Positions 34,192 to 42,889 of a DNA stretch of 64,000 bases are shown here, piece after piece (position 1 is the first letter of the stretch; each line of letters opens with the position of its first letter). A program made the translations under genes and the position numbers. This DNA is from an uncultured Leptolinea sp. (lineage in GTDB: Bacteria > Chloroflexota > Anaerolineae > Anaerolineales > Anaerolineaceae): the NCBI GenBank assembly GCA_903828565.1, contig CAIKMQ010000009.1, positions 108,453-172,452 on the forward strand, read 5' to 3'. The notes under the pieces were generated by a model. That model did not search any database. It saw nothing but the letters and a program-made list of their open reading frames with translations, and was not told the origin of the DNA.

Positions 34192-37122
34192 ATGACAGTT
34201 GAGATATTCAAAGGACGGTTATTCCAGTACGGGCATGAAAGACGGGCTCTTGGTGTCTTCTTGCAGGAATTGGTGCGTCGTTTTGACGATTCTGACGAAT
34301 TGTACCTGGTGGTTATTGAAGTTGATGTGAATGGCGCCAATATTGATCTGCTGCTTCTTTCGCCGCGGGTAATCATCGTTGCGGATATCAAAGAACTGAC
34401 CGGGGCTGTCTATTCGACCACCACATCAATCCATTTACTTGGCAAGGAAAATGGTGCCTGGCAATATCAGCCGGGTGAAATGCATGATCCCATCCGGCTG
34501 GGTGGAGCCCGCAATAAATCCAACCCTTATAAACAGGTAGAACAAAACCGGCATCATTTTTCGGAGTGGCTGTGCCAGAATGGAAAAGCCATCAACAACT
34601 CTGCATGGGATAAGAAGGCAGCCATGGAATGCACACGAGCCTGGGTGGCGATATCACCTGGGTATGATGGAAAAACGGATGATCTGTTACTGCCCTGGGA
34701 TCAGATCCATATTGAACAAGACTGGTTCAAAGTCACACCTTTGACCGAACTGGCATGGGAGTTTCACTGCACTACCTCACAAGGTATCCACTTTACTGAC
34801 AATGAACTGCATCACCTGGTGGAATGCCTTGGAGCTGAACCTGTGACCAACTTGGCCCAGGTGCTGCCGGGTCGCTCGCCCCTGAAAGCAGCCCTGCCAC
34901 CTCTATTCCACTCAATTCAACCGCTGGAAGAAATTTTCGGCAGGCAGAATGAGCTGGCTGATCTTTCACGCTGGCTTGAGGATCCCGTTTCAATATTTCT
35001 CTCGCTGGAAGGAATGGGCGGTATCGGCAAAACCACTCTGCTGCGCAGGATGGCCGGGCTTCCCATAGCTCAGAAATGGCAATGCGTGTTTCTATCCAGC
35101 CGTGATGCTCAACTGACCGCTGAACGATTTCTGGCTGCAGTTGCCGCGGATATAACGGATGCGGACAAGGCTAATCACCTTGTTCCAGCAGAACCATCCC
35201 TGATAGAAATGCCGGGCGAAGACCGCCGTCATCTGGCTTTACAAGAGCGGTTAGAGGCAGCCCTCGATCACCTTGAAAGAAGCCACACTCTCCTGATGCT
35301 GGAGGACTTCCACGCACAACTAGACACAACCTGGGTGCACCAGTTGATGCGAATGATCGGTGCGCGGGGCGGAAGGATCAAATGCCTTTTGGCAGGCAGA
35401 GAACATCCTTCCTTGATGGATCACCCGGACTTTACACTGCAGTCACCCTCGATAGTCTGCCTCCAAGGTTTATCTCACGGGGAGAGCACGGCTTTGCTCC
35501 AAAGCCGCTTGGATATTTCAGTCAGTCATAAGGTGAGCTCCGCTATCTATGCAAAAACAGGTGGAAACCCGTATTTGATCAGCCTGTTGCTGCCTACCCT
35601 TCGCCGGACAGGATGGAACGATCTGCTGGCGAGCCTGCCCCTGTACATTTCTGACCGTGATAACTGGTTTGACACCCTGGTGGAGAATTTATCACCGGAG
35701 GCTTTGCGGATAGCCGTCCAGCTGGCGATTGTCCGCGCGCAGGTCGATTCAAGCCTGATCGCTGCCTTCTGCCCTGATCCGGCGGCTGCATTCAGCATCT
35801 TTAATGAACTGGTTGATTGTTATATCCTTCAGCGGCAAAATCCATCTGATACCTGGCATCTGCCGGAGGCGATTGCGGATTATCTGGAAGGGAAACAGGC
35901 TCAGGCAGATACAATAGACAGCACGCTGCGAACTGCCGGCATGACCTTCCTGCTGCAGTCTCAAGGCGATCTTCCTGTGTACAGGCAGGTGGAGCTGCAG
36001 TACCATGCACTGGATTGTTTTCACCGCGCCGGGGTCAGCGATGAATTCCCGGTTCGGCTGTACAGACAGCTGGTTCGCGGATTATCCACAATAGGCTATG
36101 CTGACCGTGCCAGCCGGGTTCTCCAGATCGCGTACGAACGCTCTGTAAAAAGTAAGAACTTTACGCAGCAAGCTGCCTGGCTGGTCGAACTTGCTGAAAT
36201 TTCGCTTTTGGATACCGATTACCAGGCAGCCCTGGCATCCATTGAAAAAGCCACTTCTCTTTTGAGCCAAGAGAAAGAAAATACTGAAAAAACAAAAAAA
36301 CCGGAGTTTATGAACCTGTGCGCCCGCGTCCACCTCGGACGGGGACGGATTGCTTACCACCAGTCTCAATTAGATCGAGCTGAAAAAGAATTCGCCTTGG
36401 CAAAGGATATCGCGCTCTCCACACACCATCTCAGACTGCAGACAGAGGCGGTGTTGCGTTTAGCCCGAACCGCGCGCCTGCGAGGCGACCTGCCTGCTTC
36501 ACGTAAACAATTCGAACAGGCGATGCTACTGCCTGGCATTCGGCGGGATAAACACACCTACGTGGAGATCCTTTCACATCTCGGCCTGATTGCCCGTTCG
36601 GAAGGTGATGTGGCTGCTGCCCGCTCATCTTTTACGGCTGCCTGCCGGATCGCCAAAAAAGCACGGGATGCCAATGCCTATGAGATCAATCGCAGCCTGC
36701 TGGCAGACCTGGAACGAAGACAAGGTAATTATCAAATCGCCGCACGTATGTTCAAAGATTGTTTGGATGTATCCATGAGGATGGGCAGCGGTATCGGAAT
36801 CCGCGTCAACCTGGGGCAGTTAGCGGAATGCCTAATCCAGCAGGGGAAACTGCGGGAAGCACTACCGCTGCTGAAAGAAGCTTACAGCCGCTGCCAGCTA
36901 GCCGGGGATCAGATCGGGATTGCCTGGAATTACCGCCGCCGCGGATTGTATCTGAAGAAAAAAGGCGACTCGAAAGGTGGAGAAGCCTGGATCATGCGAG
37001 GTATCCACCTGTTGCAAGAGATCGGCAGCACACTATACATCGATGAATTCAAGAAAGATCTGAACCCGGAACAGGCCAGGCTGCCAGGATTTATAAAAGT
37101 AGCAGAGGATCCATTCTCCTAA
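34192..37122 (+). CDS. NERD nuclease - STAND/NB-ARC ATPase - TPR protein
   Basis: About 976 residues in three parts. Residues 1-130 look like a NERD (nuclease-related) domain: E16 in a first helix, then NIDLLLLSPRVIIVADIKE. D52, D65 and K67 fit the D...(D/E)xK restriction-endonuclease-like pattern, and NPYKQVEQNRHHFSEWL fits the family's later helix. Residues about 255-600 form a STAND/NB-ARC-type ATPase with Walker A GMGGIGKTTLL (K280) and Walker B LLMLEDF near 366-372. Residues about 620-960 are TPR-like helical repeats. This effector-switch-sensor order is that of bacterial NLR-like conflict proteins. The ATG at 34192 is preferred to a GTG at 34174; both have weak ribosome sites. Function in defence is inference. 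Confidence 0.75.
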   Translation: MTVEIFKGRLFQYGHERRALGVFLQELVRRFDDSDELYLVVIEVDVNGANIDLLLLSPRVIIVADIKELTGAVYSTTTSIHLLGKENGAWQYQPGEMHDPIRLGGARNKSNPYKQVEQNRHHFSEWLCQNGKAINNSAWDKKAAMECTRAWVAISPGYDGKTDDLLLPWDQIHIEQDWFKVTPLTELAWEFHCTTSQGIHFTDNELHHLVECLGAEPVTNLAQVLPGRSPLKAALPPLFHSIQPLEEIFGRQNELADLSRWLEDPVSIFLSLEGMGGIGKTTLLRRMAGLPIAQKWQCVFLSSRDAQLTAERFLAAVAADITDADKANHLVPAEPSLIEMPGEDRRHLALQERLEAALDHLERSHTLLMLEDFHAQLDTTWVHQLMRMIGARGGRIKCLLAGREHPSLMDHPDFTLQSPSIVCLQGLSHGESTALLQSRLDISVSHKVSSAIYAKTGGNPYLISLLLPTLRRTGWNDLLASLPLYISDRDNWFDTLVENLSPEALRIAVQLAIVRAQVDSSLIAAFCPDPAAAFSIFNELVDCYILQRQNPSDTWHLPEAIADYLEGKQAQADTIDSTLRTAGMTFLLQSQGDLPVYRQVELQYHALDCFHRAGVSDEFPVRLYRQLVRGLSTIGYADRASRVLQIAYERSVKSKNFTQQAAWLVELAEISLLDTDYQAALASIEKATSLLSQEKENTEKTKKPEFMNLCARVHLGRGRIAYHQSQLDRAEKEFALAKDIALSTHHLRLQTEAVLRLARTARLRGDLPASRKQFEQAMLLPGIRRDKHTYVEILSHLGLIARSEGDVAAARSSFTAACRIAKKARDANAYEINRSLLADLERRQGNYQIAARMFKDCLDVSMRMGSGIGIRVNLGQLAECLIQQGKLREALPLLKEAYSRCQLAGDQIGIAWNYRRRGLYLKKKGDSKGGEAWIMRGIHLLQEIGSTLYIDEFKKDLNPEQARLPGFIKVAEDPFS

Positions 37123-37183
37123 TGGGTATGTTGCAGAGATATCGAAGAGCACCGTAATAATATGATTGAAACCGTGGTGAACT

Positions 37184-38305
37184 GTGGATGGTAAAAACAA
37201 ATATGTGATCGGCTTGACAGGCAACATAGCTACCGGCAAGAGCCTGGTTCGCCGGATGCTGGAATGCTTGGGTGTTTTTTCCATAGATACGGATAGCCTC
37301 GGCCATCGGCTGCTCGAACCAGGGTGTGATGCTTACAAGCAGGTTATCCGCCATTTTGGCAGCGGCATACTGGATGCAGCCGGTTCAGTAGATCGTTCCC
37401 GGCTTGCAGGGGTCGTCTTCTCAGACCCGCAGGCACTAGCCAGGTTGGAAGCGATCATCCACCCACCGGTTTTCCATGCAACAGATACACTTATCCAGCA
37501 TGCTGCACAGCCTGCGGTTGTATTGGAATCGATCATCCTGCTTGAAACCGAGCTGCTGGAGAGATGCGACAACATCTGGGTTGTATCCAGCTCGCGGGAT
37601 GTGCAAATACGCCGCCTGACCGAACAACGCGGGCTGAGCTTACAACAAGCCATTCTGAGGATCGATGCGCAAGCGCCACAGGAGGAAAAGATCTCCCGGG
37701 CGGATGTGGTCATCCGCAATGATGGAGATGTTGCCGCGACCTGGGAGCAGGTGCAGCAGGCTTTTCTCTCTACAGGGCAATCTGTCAGCAGCATTTTCCC
37801 AAGTAGCTGGGGAAGTAACAGCCTTACACTATCGCCTAACAACAACATAAGTTGGATTGCGCAGGTTGGGAGCTCAACAGCCACACAATCCACACCATCA
37901 GGGGATACCTCCGGCCGGCACCGGGTTTCTGCCCGGATTGAGGATCGCACCGTCGCATGGATTGGCTTGCGTTTTGAGAACCTGCTGTGCCTGGTGGATC
38001 AGGTTCAGTGGATGGAAACCGGCCACCTGGAAAATATTATGAATGTACTCGCGGCAGCGCTCCCGGAGGTTTGTCAGCGTTGGCAATGTGAAGCGTCGCT
38101 GGTCGCGATACCGGATGCCATTGCTGACCTTTGCCATCATCTGGCCGGCTTCTCAGAGATCTCACCGGAATCATTACCGGTAACTACCTGGCGTGAACAT
38201 GCGATAAAATTAAAGAAGGAAGGGATGCGCCTGTTCTACCGGCAGTATAAAAAACACCTGCTGTTGATTGGCTCCCCTTCACACCAGGACTTGACCCGTG
38301 ACTGA
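37184..38305 (+). CDS. coaE: Dephospho-CoA kinase with a C-terminal extension
   Basis: The first 200 residues are dephospho-CoA kinase, the last step of coenzyme A synthesis: P-loop GLTGNIATGKS (residues 10-20), IDTDSLGHRLLEPG, the substrate-binding GSVDRSRLAGVVF, and IHPPVF. The protein continues for about 170 more residues beyond the usual CoaE length. The extension holds a Ser/Thr-rich linker (about 195-245) and a folded-looking domain (ARIEDRTVAWIGLRFEN, then LVAIPDAIADLCHHLAG) that I do not recognise. CoaE in some Actinobacteria is fused to a GrpB-like domain, but this extension lacks clear GrpB motifs. The start is GTG with a weak ribosome site. It overlaps the following cdaA gene by eight bases. 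Confidence 0.87.
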   Translation: MDGKNKYVIGLTGNIATGKSLVRRMLECLGVFSIDTDSLGHRLLEPGCDAYKQVIRHFGSGILDAAGSVDRSRLAGVVFSDPQALARLEAIIHPPVFHATDTLIQHAAQPAVVLESIILLETELLERCDNIWVVSSSRDVQIRRLTEQRGLSLQQAILRIDAQAPQEEKISRADVVIRNDGDVAATWEQVQQAFLSTGQSVSSIFPSSWGSNSLTLSPNNNISWIAQVGSSTATQSTPSGDTSGRHRVSARIEDRTVAWIGLRFENLLCLVDQVQWMETGHLENIMNVLAAALPEVCQRWQCEASLVAIPDAIADLCHHLAGFSEISPESLPVTTWREHAIKLKKEGMRLFYRQYKKHLLLIGSPSHQDLTRD

Positions 38306-39173
38306 TTTATTTACCGACCTATCGCTTTTATTCCAACGGATGAACTGGCAGAACCTGCTGGATATCATCCTGGTTACTGCTATCTTTTTTGTTATTCTGC
38401 GGCTGATCAATGACACGAAAGCGGCTGTCATTTTACGCGGGATCATCATTCTGGTAGTTTTTCTTTCCATTCTCACCACTTTGGTGAACCTGCCTGCGTT
38501 CAATTGGCTTATTAAAACTACTTTGCCCGCCCTGCTACTGGCCATCCCTGTCATTTTCGCTCCTGAGATCCGCCGCGGGTTGGAAGGCATTGGCAGGGCA
38601 GGAGGGATCTTCCAGTTAAGCCGCCACGGAGAGAATCAACTGATGCAAGCAACCATCCATGCGATTGTTTCCGCAGCCGCGCGGTTATCCTCCCGTAACC
38701 ACGGCGCATTGATCATCCTGCAGCGGGTGGACAGCCTGCGCGAGTATATTCTCAGTGGTGTGGGCTTGAATGCCCGGGTATCCCCCGAACTGTTATTGCA
38801 GGTGTTTTACCCGAATACACCTCTGCATGATGGTGCGGTGATCATTGTCGGTGACGAACTGACAGCGGCTGCCTGCGTCTTGCCGCTCTCTGCCAGCGGT
38901 ATACTCACCGGTACCCCCGACCGGCAAATGGGATTACGTCACCGGGCTGCTCTGGGTATTTCAGAAACCTCTGATGCAATCGCCGTAGTAGTTTCGGAAG
39001 AAACTGGATACATCGCTGTGGCACATTCCGGAAGGATGATCCGCCGCCTGGACCCTGACCGCCTGGAAAATATTCTGACCGCTTTCTATCGCCCGGAAAG
39101 GCTCAACCCCCATAAAGACGGCTGGCTGAAAAAGCTTTTAGATAGAACCCGGCACACAGGAAGGATATCCTGA
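38298..39173 (+). CDS. cdaA: Diadenylate cyclase CdaA (c-di-AMP synthase)
   Basis: This 291-residue membrane enzyme makes cyclic di-AMP from two ATP. Three N-terminal helices (within residues 15-90) precede the DAC domain. The catalytic DGA motif is at 178-180 (LHDGAVIIVGD) and the RHR motif at 214-216 (GLRHRAALGISE). The linking FAPEIRRGLEGIGR segment is characteristic of the CdaA class. The stop overlaps the start of the CdaR/YbbR gene, the usual partner. c-di-AMP controls potassium transport and wall homeostasis. The signal peptidase and cell-wall genes downstream in this window fit an envelope-linked neighbourhood. Confidence 0.95.
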   Translation: MTDLFTDLSLLFQRMNWQNLLDIILVTAIFFVILRLINDTKAAVILRGIIILVVFLSILTTLVNLPAFNWLIKTTLPALLLAIPVIFAPEIRRGLEGIGRAGGIFQLSRHGENQLMQATIHAIVSAAARLSSRNHGALIILQRVDSLREYILSGVGLNARVSPELLLQVFYPNTPLHDGAVIIVGDELTAAACVLPLSASGILTGTPDRQMGLRHRAALGISETSDAIAVVVSEETGYIAVAHSGRMIRRLDPDRLENILTAFYRPERLNPHKDGWLKKLLDRTRHTGRIS

Positions 39174-40402
39174 TGCTTGACATAATCCGCCGCATCATAA
39201 AAAACCTGCCTACAGTGCTGATCGCTCTCGTTCTTTCGATATCTGCCTGGCTGGCAGCTGTTTCATCCACGGATCCCAATGAAATACACACCTACGCGCA
39301 TCCGATAGCCATTGAATTCCGCGGCCAGGCCGCCGATCTGGTGGTGAACGGGGATGAGACCCGCGAGGTATCAGTCACCATCAATGCACCCCGATCCGTC
39401 TGGCAGCAGCTGAACGCATCCTCCGACCTGGTGCATGCGTATGTAGACCTGGCGGCTCTACCGGCGGGAAATCACTCCCTGCCCATTCAGGTATTCGTAG
39501 ATGCCCAGCCCGTCCGGGTAATGCTGACCACCCCCGCTACTATGGATATCTCTCTGGAACCGCTGGTGGCATCGATCTTCCCGGTTCAACTGGTGACACG
39601 CGGTGAACCGGCCATCGGTTATCAGGCGGAACTAGCCAGCCTGGACCCGATCAATGCCAGTATCTCCGGCCCGCAATCACAGGTTGCGCAGGTGATCAGG
39701 TTACGCGCGATCATAGACCTGACCCAGGCGCGGGAGAAGATCACTGCCTCGCTGCCGATCAGTGCCGTAGACATCAATGGCAATACGATAGAAGGCGTTG
39801 TGATCTCTCCATCAGCTGTGCAAGTCATTCAGCCGGTTTCTCAGAAAGGTGGATACCGGAATGTGGTTGTGAAAGTGGTCAGCCAGGGCAACCTGGCAGA
39901 TGGATACCGCCTGACCAACATCACTGTGCAGCCGCCTAATATCACGGTCTTCTCTGAAGACCCCGCAATCGTGGAAACACTTCCGGGGTATATTGAAACG
40001 CTACCGATCCCATTGCAGAACATCAAAGCGGATGCCACAATCCCGGCTGAATTGAACCTGGCTCCCGGTATCTCCCTGGTCGGCAACCAAGTGGTGATGG
40101 TAACCATCCGGGTGGAACCGGTCGAATCTAGTCTGACCATTTCCCGTGTACCAGTTCTGGTGACCGGACTGGCGGATACCCTGCAGGCAACCCTTTCACC
40201 CCAAGTGGTGGATATCCTTATCTCCGGCCCGCTCCCCCTGCTGGATGTTCTGAAGACGCAGGAAATTCAGGTCACACTCGATCTTTCAGGAAAGGGTGAA
40301 GGCACTTATCAGCTCGCCCCGAACGTGCTCATCAGTTCGCCTGAAATTAAGGTAGAATCAGTCATACCGGGTAACATTCAAGTAATCGTTACCCGCAAGT
40401 AG
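39173..40402 (+). CDS. cdaR: CdaR-type YbbR-domain protein
   Basis: A 409-residue protein with one N-terminal membrane helix (residues about 12-30, VLIALVLSISAWLAAVS). About four extracytoplasmic YbbR repeats follow; each runs about 80-90 residues and ends in a strand such as GPQSQVAQVIRLRAIIDLT or FSEDPAIVETLPGYIETL. CdaR regulates the cyclase CdaA through contact in the membrane. The ATG overlaps the cdaA stop by one base, consistent with translational coupling. Confidence 0.9.
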   Translation: MLDIIRRIIKNLPTVLIALVLSISAWLAAVSSTDPNEIHTYAHPIAIEFRGQAADLVVNGDETREVSVTINAPRSVWQQLNASSDLVHAYVDLAALPAGNHSLPIQVFVDAQPVRVMLTTPATMDISLEPLVASIFPVQLVTRGEPAIGYQAELASLDPINASISGPQSQVAQVIRLRAIIDLTQAREKITASLPISAVDINGNTIEGVVISPSAVQVIQPVSQKGGYRNVVVKVVSQGNLADGYRLTNITVQPPNITVFSEDPAIVETLPGYIETLPIPLQNIKADATIPAELNLAPGISLVGNQVVMVTIRVEPVESSLTISRVPVLVTGLADTLQATLSPQVVDILISGPLPLLDVLKTQEIQVTLDLSGKGEGTYQLAPNVLISSPEIKVESVIPGNIQVIVTRK

Positions 40403-40424
40403 AAGAATAGGAAATACCCGTAAA

Positions 40425-41792
40425 ATGACAAAACCTATCGTTGCCCTTGTTGGCCGGCCCAATGTCGGAAAAAGCACACTATTTAACCGGCTAGCTGGTG
40501 AACCGCTCACAATCGTGGATGATGTTCCTGGCACCACCCGTGATCGCATTTTCGCAGACGCTGAATGGCTTGAAAACCATTTTGAGATCATTGATACAGG
40601 CGGTATTGACCCCACCTCTGTTTCACGATCTCTTGAGCCGCTTTCTATCGGTTCCGCAGAATATGTGGACCAGATCCGTGAACAGGCTCTGCTGGCAGTC
40701 CGGGAAGCTGATGTTGTTCTTTTCATCACCGACGCTACCTCTGGCGTGACGCCAGCCGATACCGAAGTAGCCAATATACTGCGTAAGAATCAGAAAGATG
40801 TTGACGGCAAGAGAGTTCCGCCTGTTTTACTGGTGGTTAACAAAGCCGACAGCCAGCGATACCGCGATCAGGCGCTGCAATTCTATGAGCTTGGACTGGG
40901 AGACCCAATCCCCATTTCTGCCCTGCATGGTACAGCCATCGGCGATTTACTGGACCTGGTAATTGCGCATTTCCCGCAGGGCAGCGAGGTGGAGGATGAT
41001 GATTCCGTCAAGATTGCCATTGTCGGGAAACCAAACGTCGGAAAATCTAGCCTGCTGAACAAACTGGTTGGTGAAGAACGCGCTATCGTCAGCCCAACTG
41101 CCGGCACCACGCGGGATGCCATCGATACGCACCTGGTATTTCAGGATATCCCGATCACCTTGATCGATACTGCAGGTATTCGCCGCCGGGGTAAAGTCAT
41201 CCCCGGTGTGGAAAAGTTCAGCGTTTTGCGCTCGATGCGGGCAATTGAACGTGCAGATGTGTCCCTGCTGCTGTTAGATGCCTCGGATTCTCTCAGCGCC
41301 CAGGATACACACATTGCCGGGTATATCATTGATGCCTGGAAAAGCATCGTGGTTGTTGTCAATAAATGGGACGCGATCGAAAAAGATAACTACACCATGA
41401 ACCAGTACACCGAATACATCCGCAAAGAACTGAACTTTGTGGATTACGTTCCCATCCTTTTCATCAGCGCCAAAACCGGAAGAAATGTAGACGAGGTCTT
41501 GCCGTTGGCTTTGCAAGTACAGGAAGAACGGCTGGCGCGTTTGACGACCGGGCAGATCAACCGTACGATCCAACGCGCACAGGATGCCCACCCCGCTCCT
41601 GCGCACGGCGGACGAGCTTTGCGGATGTACTACGGCACACAGGTGCGCAGCGATCCGCCAACCTTCATGATCTATGTGAACGATCCGAAGCTGGCGCATT
41701 TCAGTTATTATCGCTACCTGGAAAACGAGATTCGGAAGGATTACGGATTCATCGGCACGCCGATCCATATTGTTATGAAAGCCCGCCGCTAG
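40425..41792 (+). CDS. der: Ribosome-assembly GTPase Der (EngA)
   Basis: A cytosolic double-GTPase needed for maturation of the 50S ribosomal subunit. Its 455 residues carry two G domains in tandem. G1 has GRPNVGKSTLFNRL, DTGG and NKAD. G2 has GKPNVGKSSLLNKL, IDTAGIRRRGK and NKWD. A C-terminal KH-like domain follows, ending GTPIHIVMKARR. The length and layout are canonical. It begins 22 nt after cdaR and is probably part of the same transcript. Confidence 0.97.
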   Translation: MTKPIVALVGRPNVGKSTLFNRLAGEPLTIVDDVPGTTRDRIFADAEWLENHFEIIDTGGIDPTSVSRSLEPLSIGSAEYVDQIREQALLAVREADVVLFITDATSGVTPADTEVANILRKNQKDVDGKRVPPVLLVVNKADSQRYRDQALQFYELGLGDPIPISALHGTAIGDLLDLVIAHFPQGSEVEDDDSVKIAIVGKPNVGKSSLLNKLVGEERAIVSPTAGTTRDAIDTHLVFQDIPITLIDTAGIRRRGKVIPGVEKFSVLRSMRAIERADVSLLLLDASDSLSAQDTHIAGYIIDAWKSIVVVVNKWDAIEKDNYTMNQYTEYIRKELNFVDYVPILFISAKTGRNVDEVLPLALQVQEERLARLTTGQINRTIQRAQDAHPAPAHGGRALRMYYGTQVRSDPPTFMIYVNDPKLAHFSYYRYLENEIRKDYGFIGTPIHIVMKARR

Positions 41793-41847
41793 CCAGGCAG
41801 ATAGGACGGCACTTGTTGAATACATCCATCTTGCCCGAGGAATTGCG

Positions 41848-42468
41848 TTGAACGAGCCTTCACAACCCGATTTAGATACCACAGAAACCACACCACCGGT
41901 CGACCAACCAGAAGTACCTGCACCGGGGACTGGCTTCAATCTTAAAAGTTTTCTGATCGAGACCGCTGAGATACTCGTTCTGGCCCTAGTGCTTACCTTT
42001 ATCATCAACCTGCTCAGTGCCCGCGTGAGAGTGGAAAGTATTTCCATGCAACCAACCTTGCGTCAGGGAGAATTGCTGCTGGTGGATAAACTGGCATACC
42101 TGAAGAAACTGCCCCTCACCGGGGATATCATCATCTTCCACGCGCCACCAGAACCCGGCGAGGATTTCATCAAGCGGGTCATCGGGTCTCCCGGCGACCA
42201 AGTGCTCATCGAGGACGGGCAAGTCTATGTCAATCATGTCCTCTTGCAGGAAGGCTACATAGCGAGCAGCCCCGATTACAACGGTGTCTGGGAAGTACCT
42301 AAGGATGCGGTATTTGTCTTGGGCGACAATCGCAACGCTTCCTCCGATTCGCACACCTGGGGATATGTACCGCTGGAGAACATCGTCGGTAAAGCCCTGC
42401 TGGTATACTGGCCGGTGACCGATATGACCATGCTGCAGCACGAATTACCTCAACCATCTAACCCCTGA
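41848..42468 (+). CDS. lepB: Signal peptidase I
   Basis: This 206-residue membrane protease removes signal peptides from exported proteins. After a Pro/Thr-rich cytosolic tail there is one helix (about 38-56, AEILVLALVLTFIINLL). The catalytic Ser is S66 in ESISMQPTL and the general base Lys is K109 in DFIKRVIGSPGD. The later signature GDNRNASSDSHTWGYV is complete. The start is a TTG with a GAGG site 7 nt upstream; no better start exists. The length is typical of a Gram-positive-type enzyme with a single helix. Confidence 0.95.
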   Translation: MNEPSQPDLDTTETTPPVDQPEVPAPGTGFNLKSFLIETAEILVLALVLTFIINLLSARVRVESISMQPTLRQGELLLVDKLAYLKKLPLTGDIIIFHAPPEPGEDFIKRVIGSPGDQVLIEDGQVYVNHVLLQEGYIASSPDYNGVWEVPKDAVFVLGDNRNASSDSHTWGYVPLENIVGKALLVYWPVTDMTMLQHELPQPSNP

Positions 42469-42504
42469 TTTGTTATCCGGGTAAATATCCGGTAAAATGA
42501 ATTT

Positions 42505-42792
42505 ATGGAATCCAACGAGCAGACCTCCTACCAATGCAATGAATGCCAGGCCGGCCACGTCACCCGCAGGTATATTACCTACTTTACCTGGTTGGGAGAT
42601 CAGTTGGTCAGTGTTCCCAATTTCCCGGCCTGGGTCTGTGATATTTGCGGCCGGCGGGAATATGACCACCAGGCGATTCTCTGGCTGAATATGTTACTTA
42701 ACCCCGAAGCAGGGAAGCCAGCCCGCAAACAGGTTCGCAAAGCACCGACGATCCGTAAACAACCCTCGCGGTTAGGCGATTCCAAACCCTGA
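42505..42792 (+). CDS. YgiT-type zinc-finger protein
   Basis: A 95-residue protein with two Cys pairs, YQCNECQAGHV and WVCDICGRREYD, and the family phrase VPNFPAWVC. YgiT-type zinc fingers are best known from MqsA antitoxins, but no MqsR-like toxin or helix-turn-helix domain is present, so this is a stand-alone finger. The C-terminus is basic (ARKQVRKAPTIRKQ) and could bind nucleic acid. It lies between lepB and a terminator. Confidence 0.82.
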   Translation: MESNEQTSYQCNECQAGHVTRRYITYFTWLGDQLVSVPNFPAWVCDICGRREYDHQAILWLNMLLNPEAGKPARKQVRKAPTIRKQPSRLGDSKP

Positions 42793-42828
42793 GCCGCTCA
42801 CCGGCACCTACATCCATTTGACTCCATC

Positions 42829-42866
42829 CCCCTGTCATGCTATCATGCAGGGGTAATTTTTATTTT
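42829..42866 (+). terminator. Terminator after the YgiT-type gene
   Basis: Arms CCCCTG/CAGGGG and CATG/CATG (42829-42839 with 42844-42853, one bulged base) are followed by TAATTTTTATTTT. Confidence 0.75.
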
Positions 42867-42889
42867 ATTTTTTTATTTTGGGAGCAATC

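Noticed and set aside
42505..42792. A MqsR/MqsA-type toxin-antitoxin pair suggested by the YgiT-like zinc finger
   Set aside because: No toxin gene or helix-turn-helix domain adjoins it; the neighbours are lepB and a PIN-TRAM membrane protein, whose PIN domain belongs to the YacL family and not to VapC.
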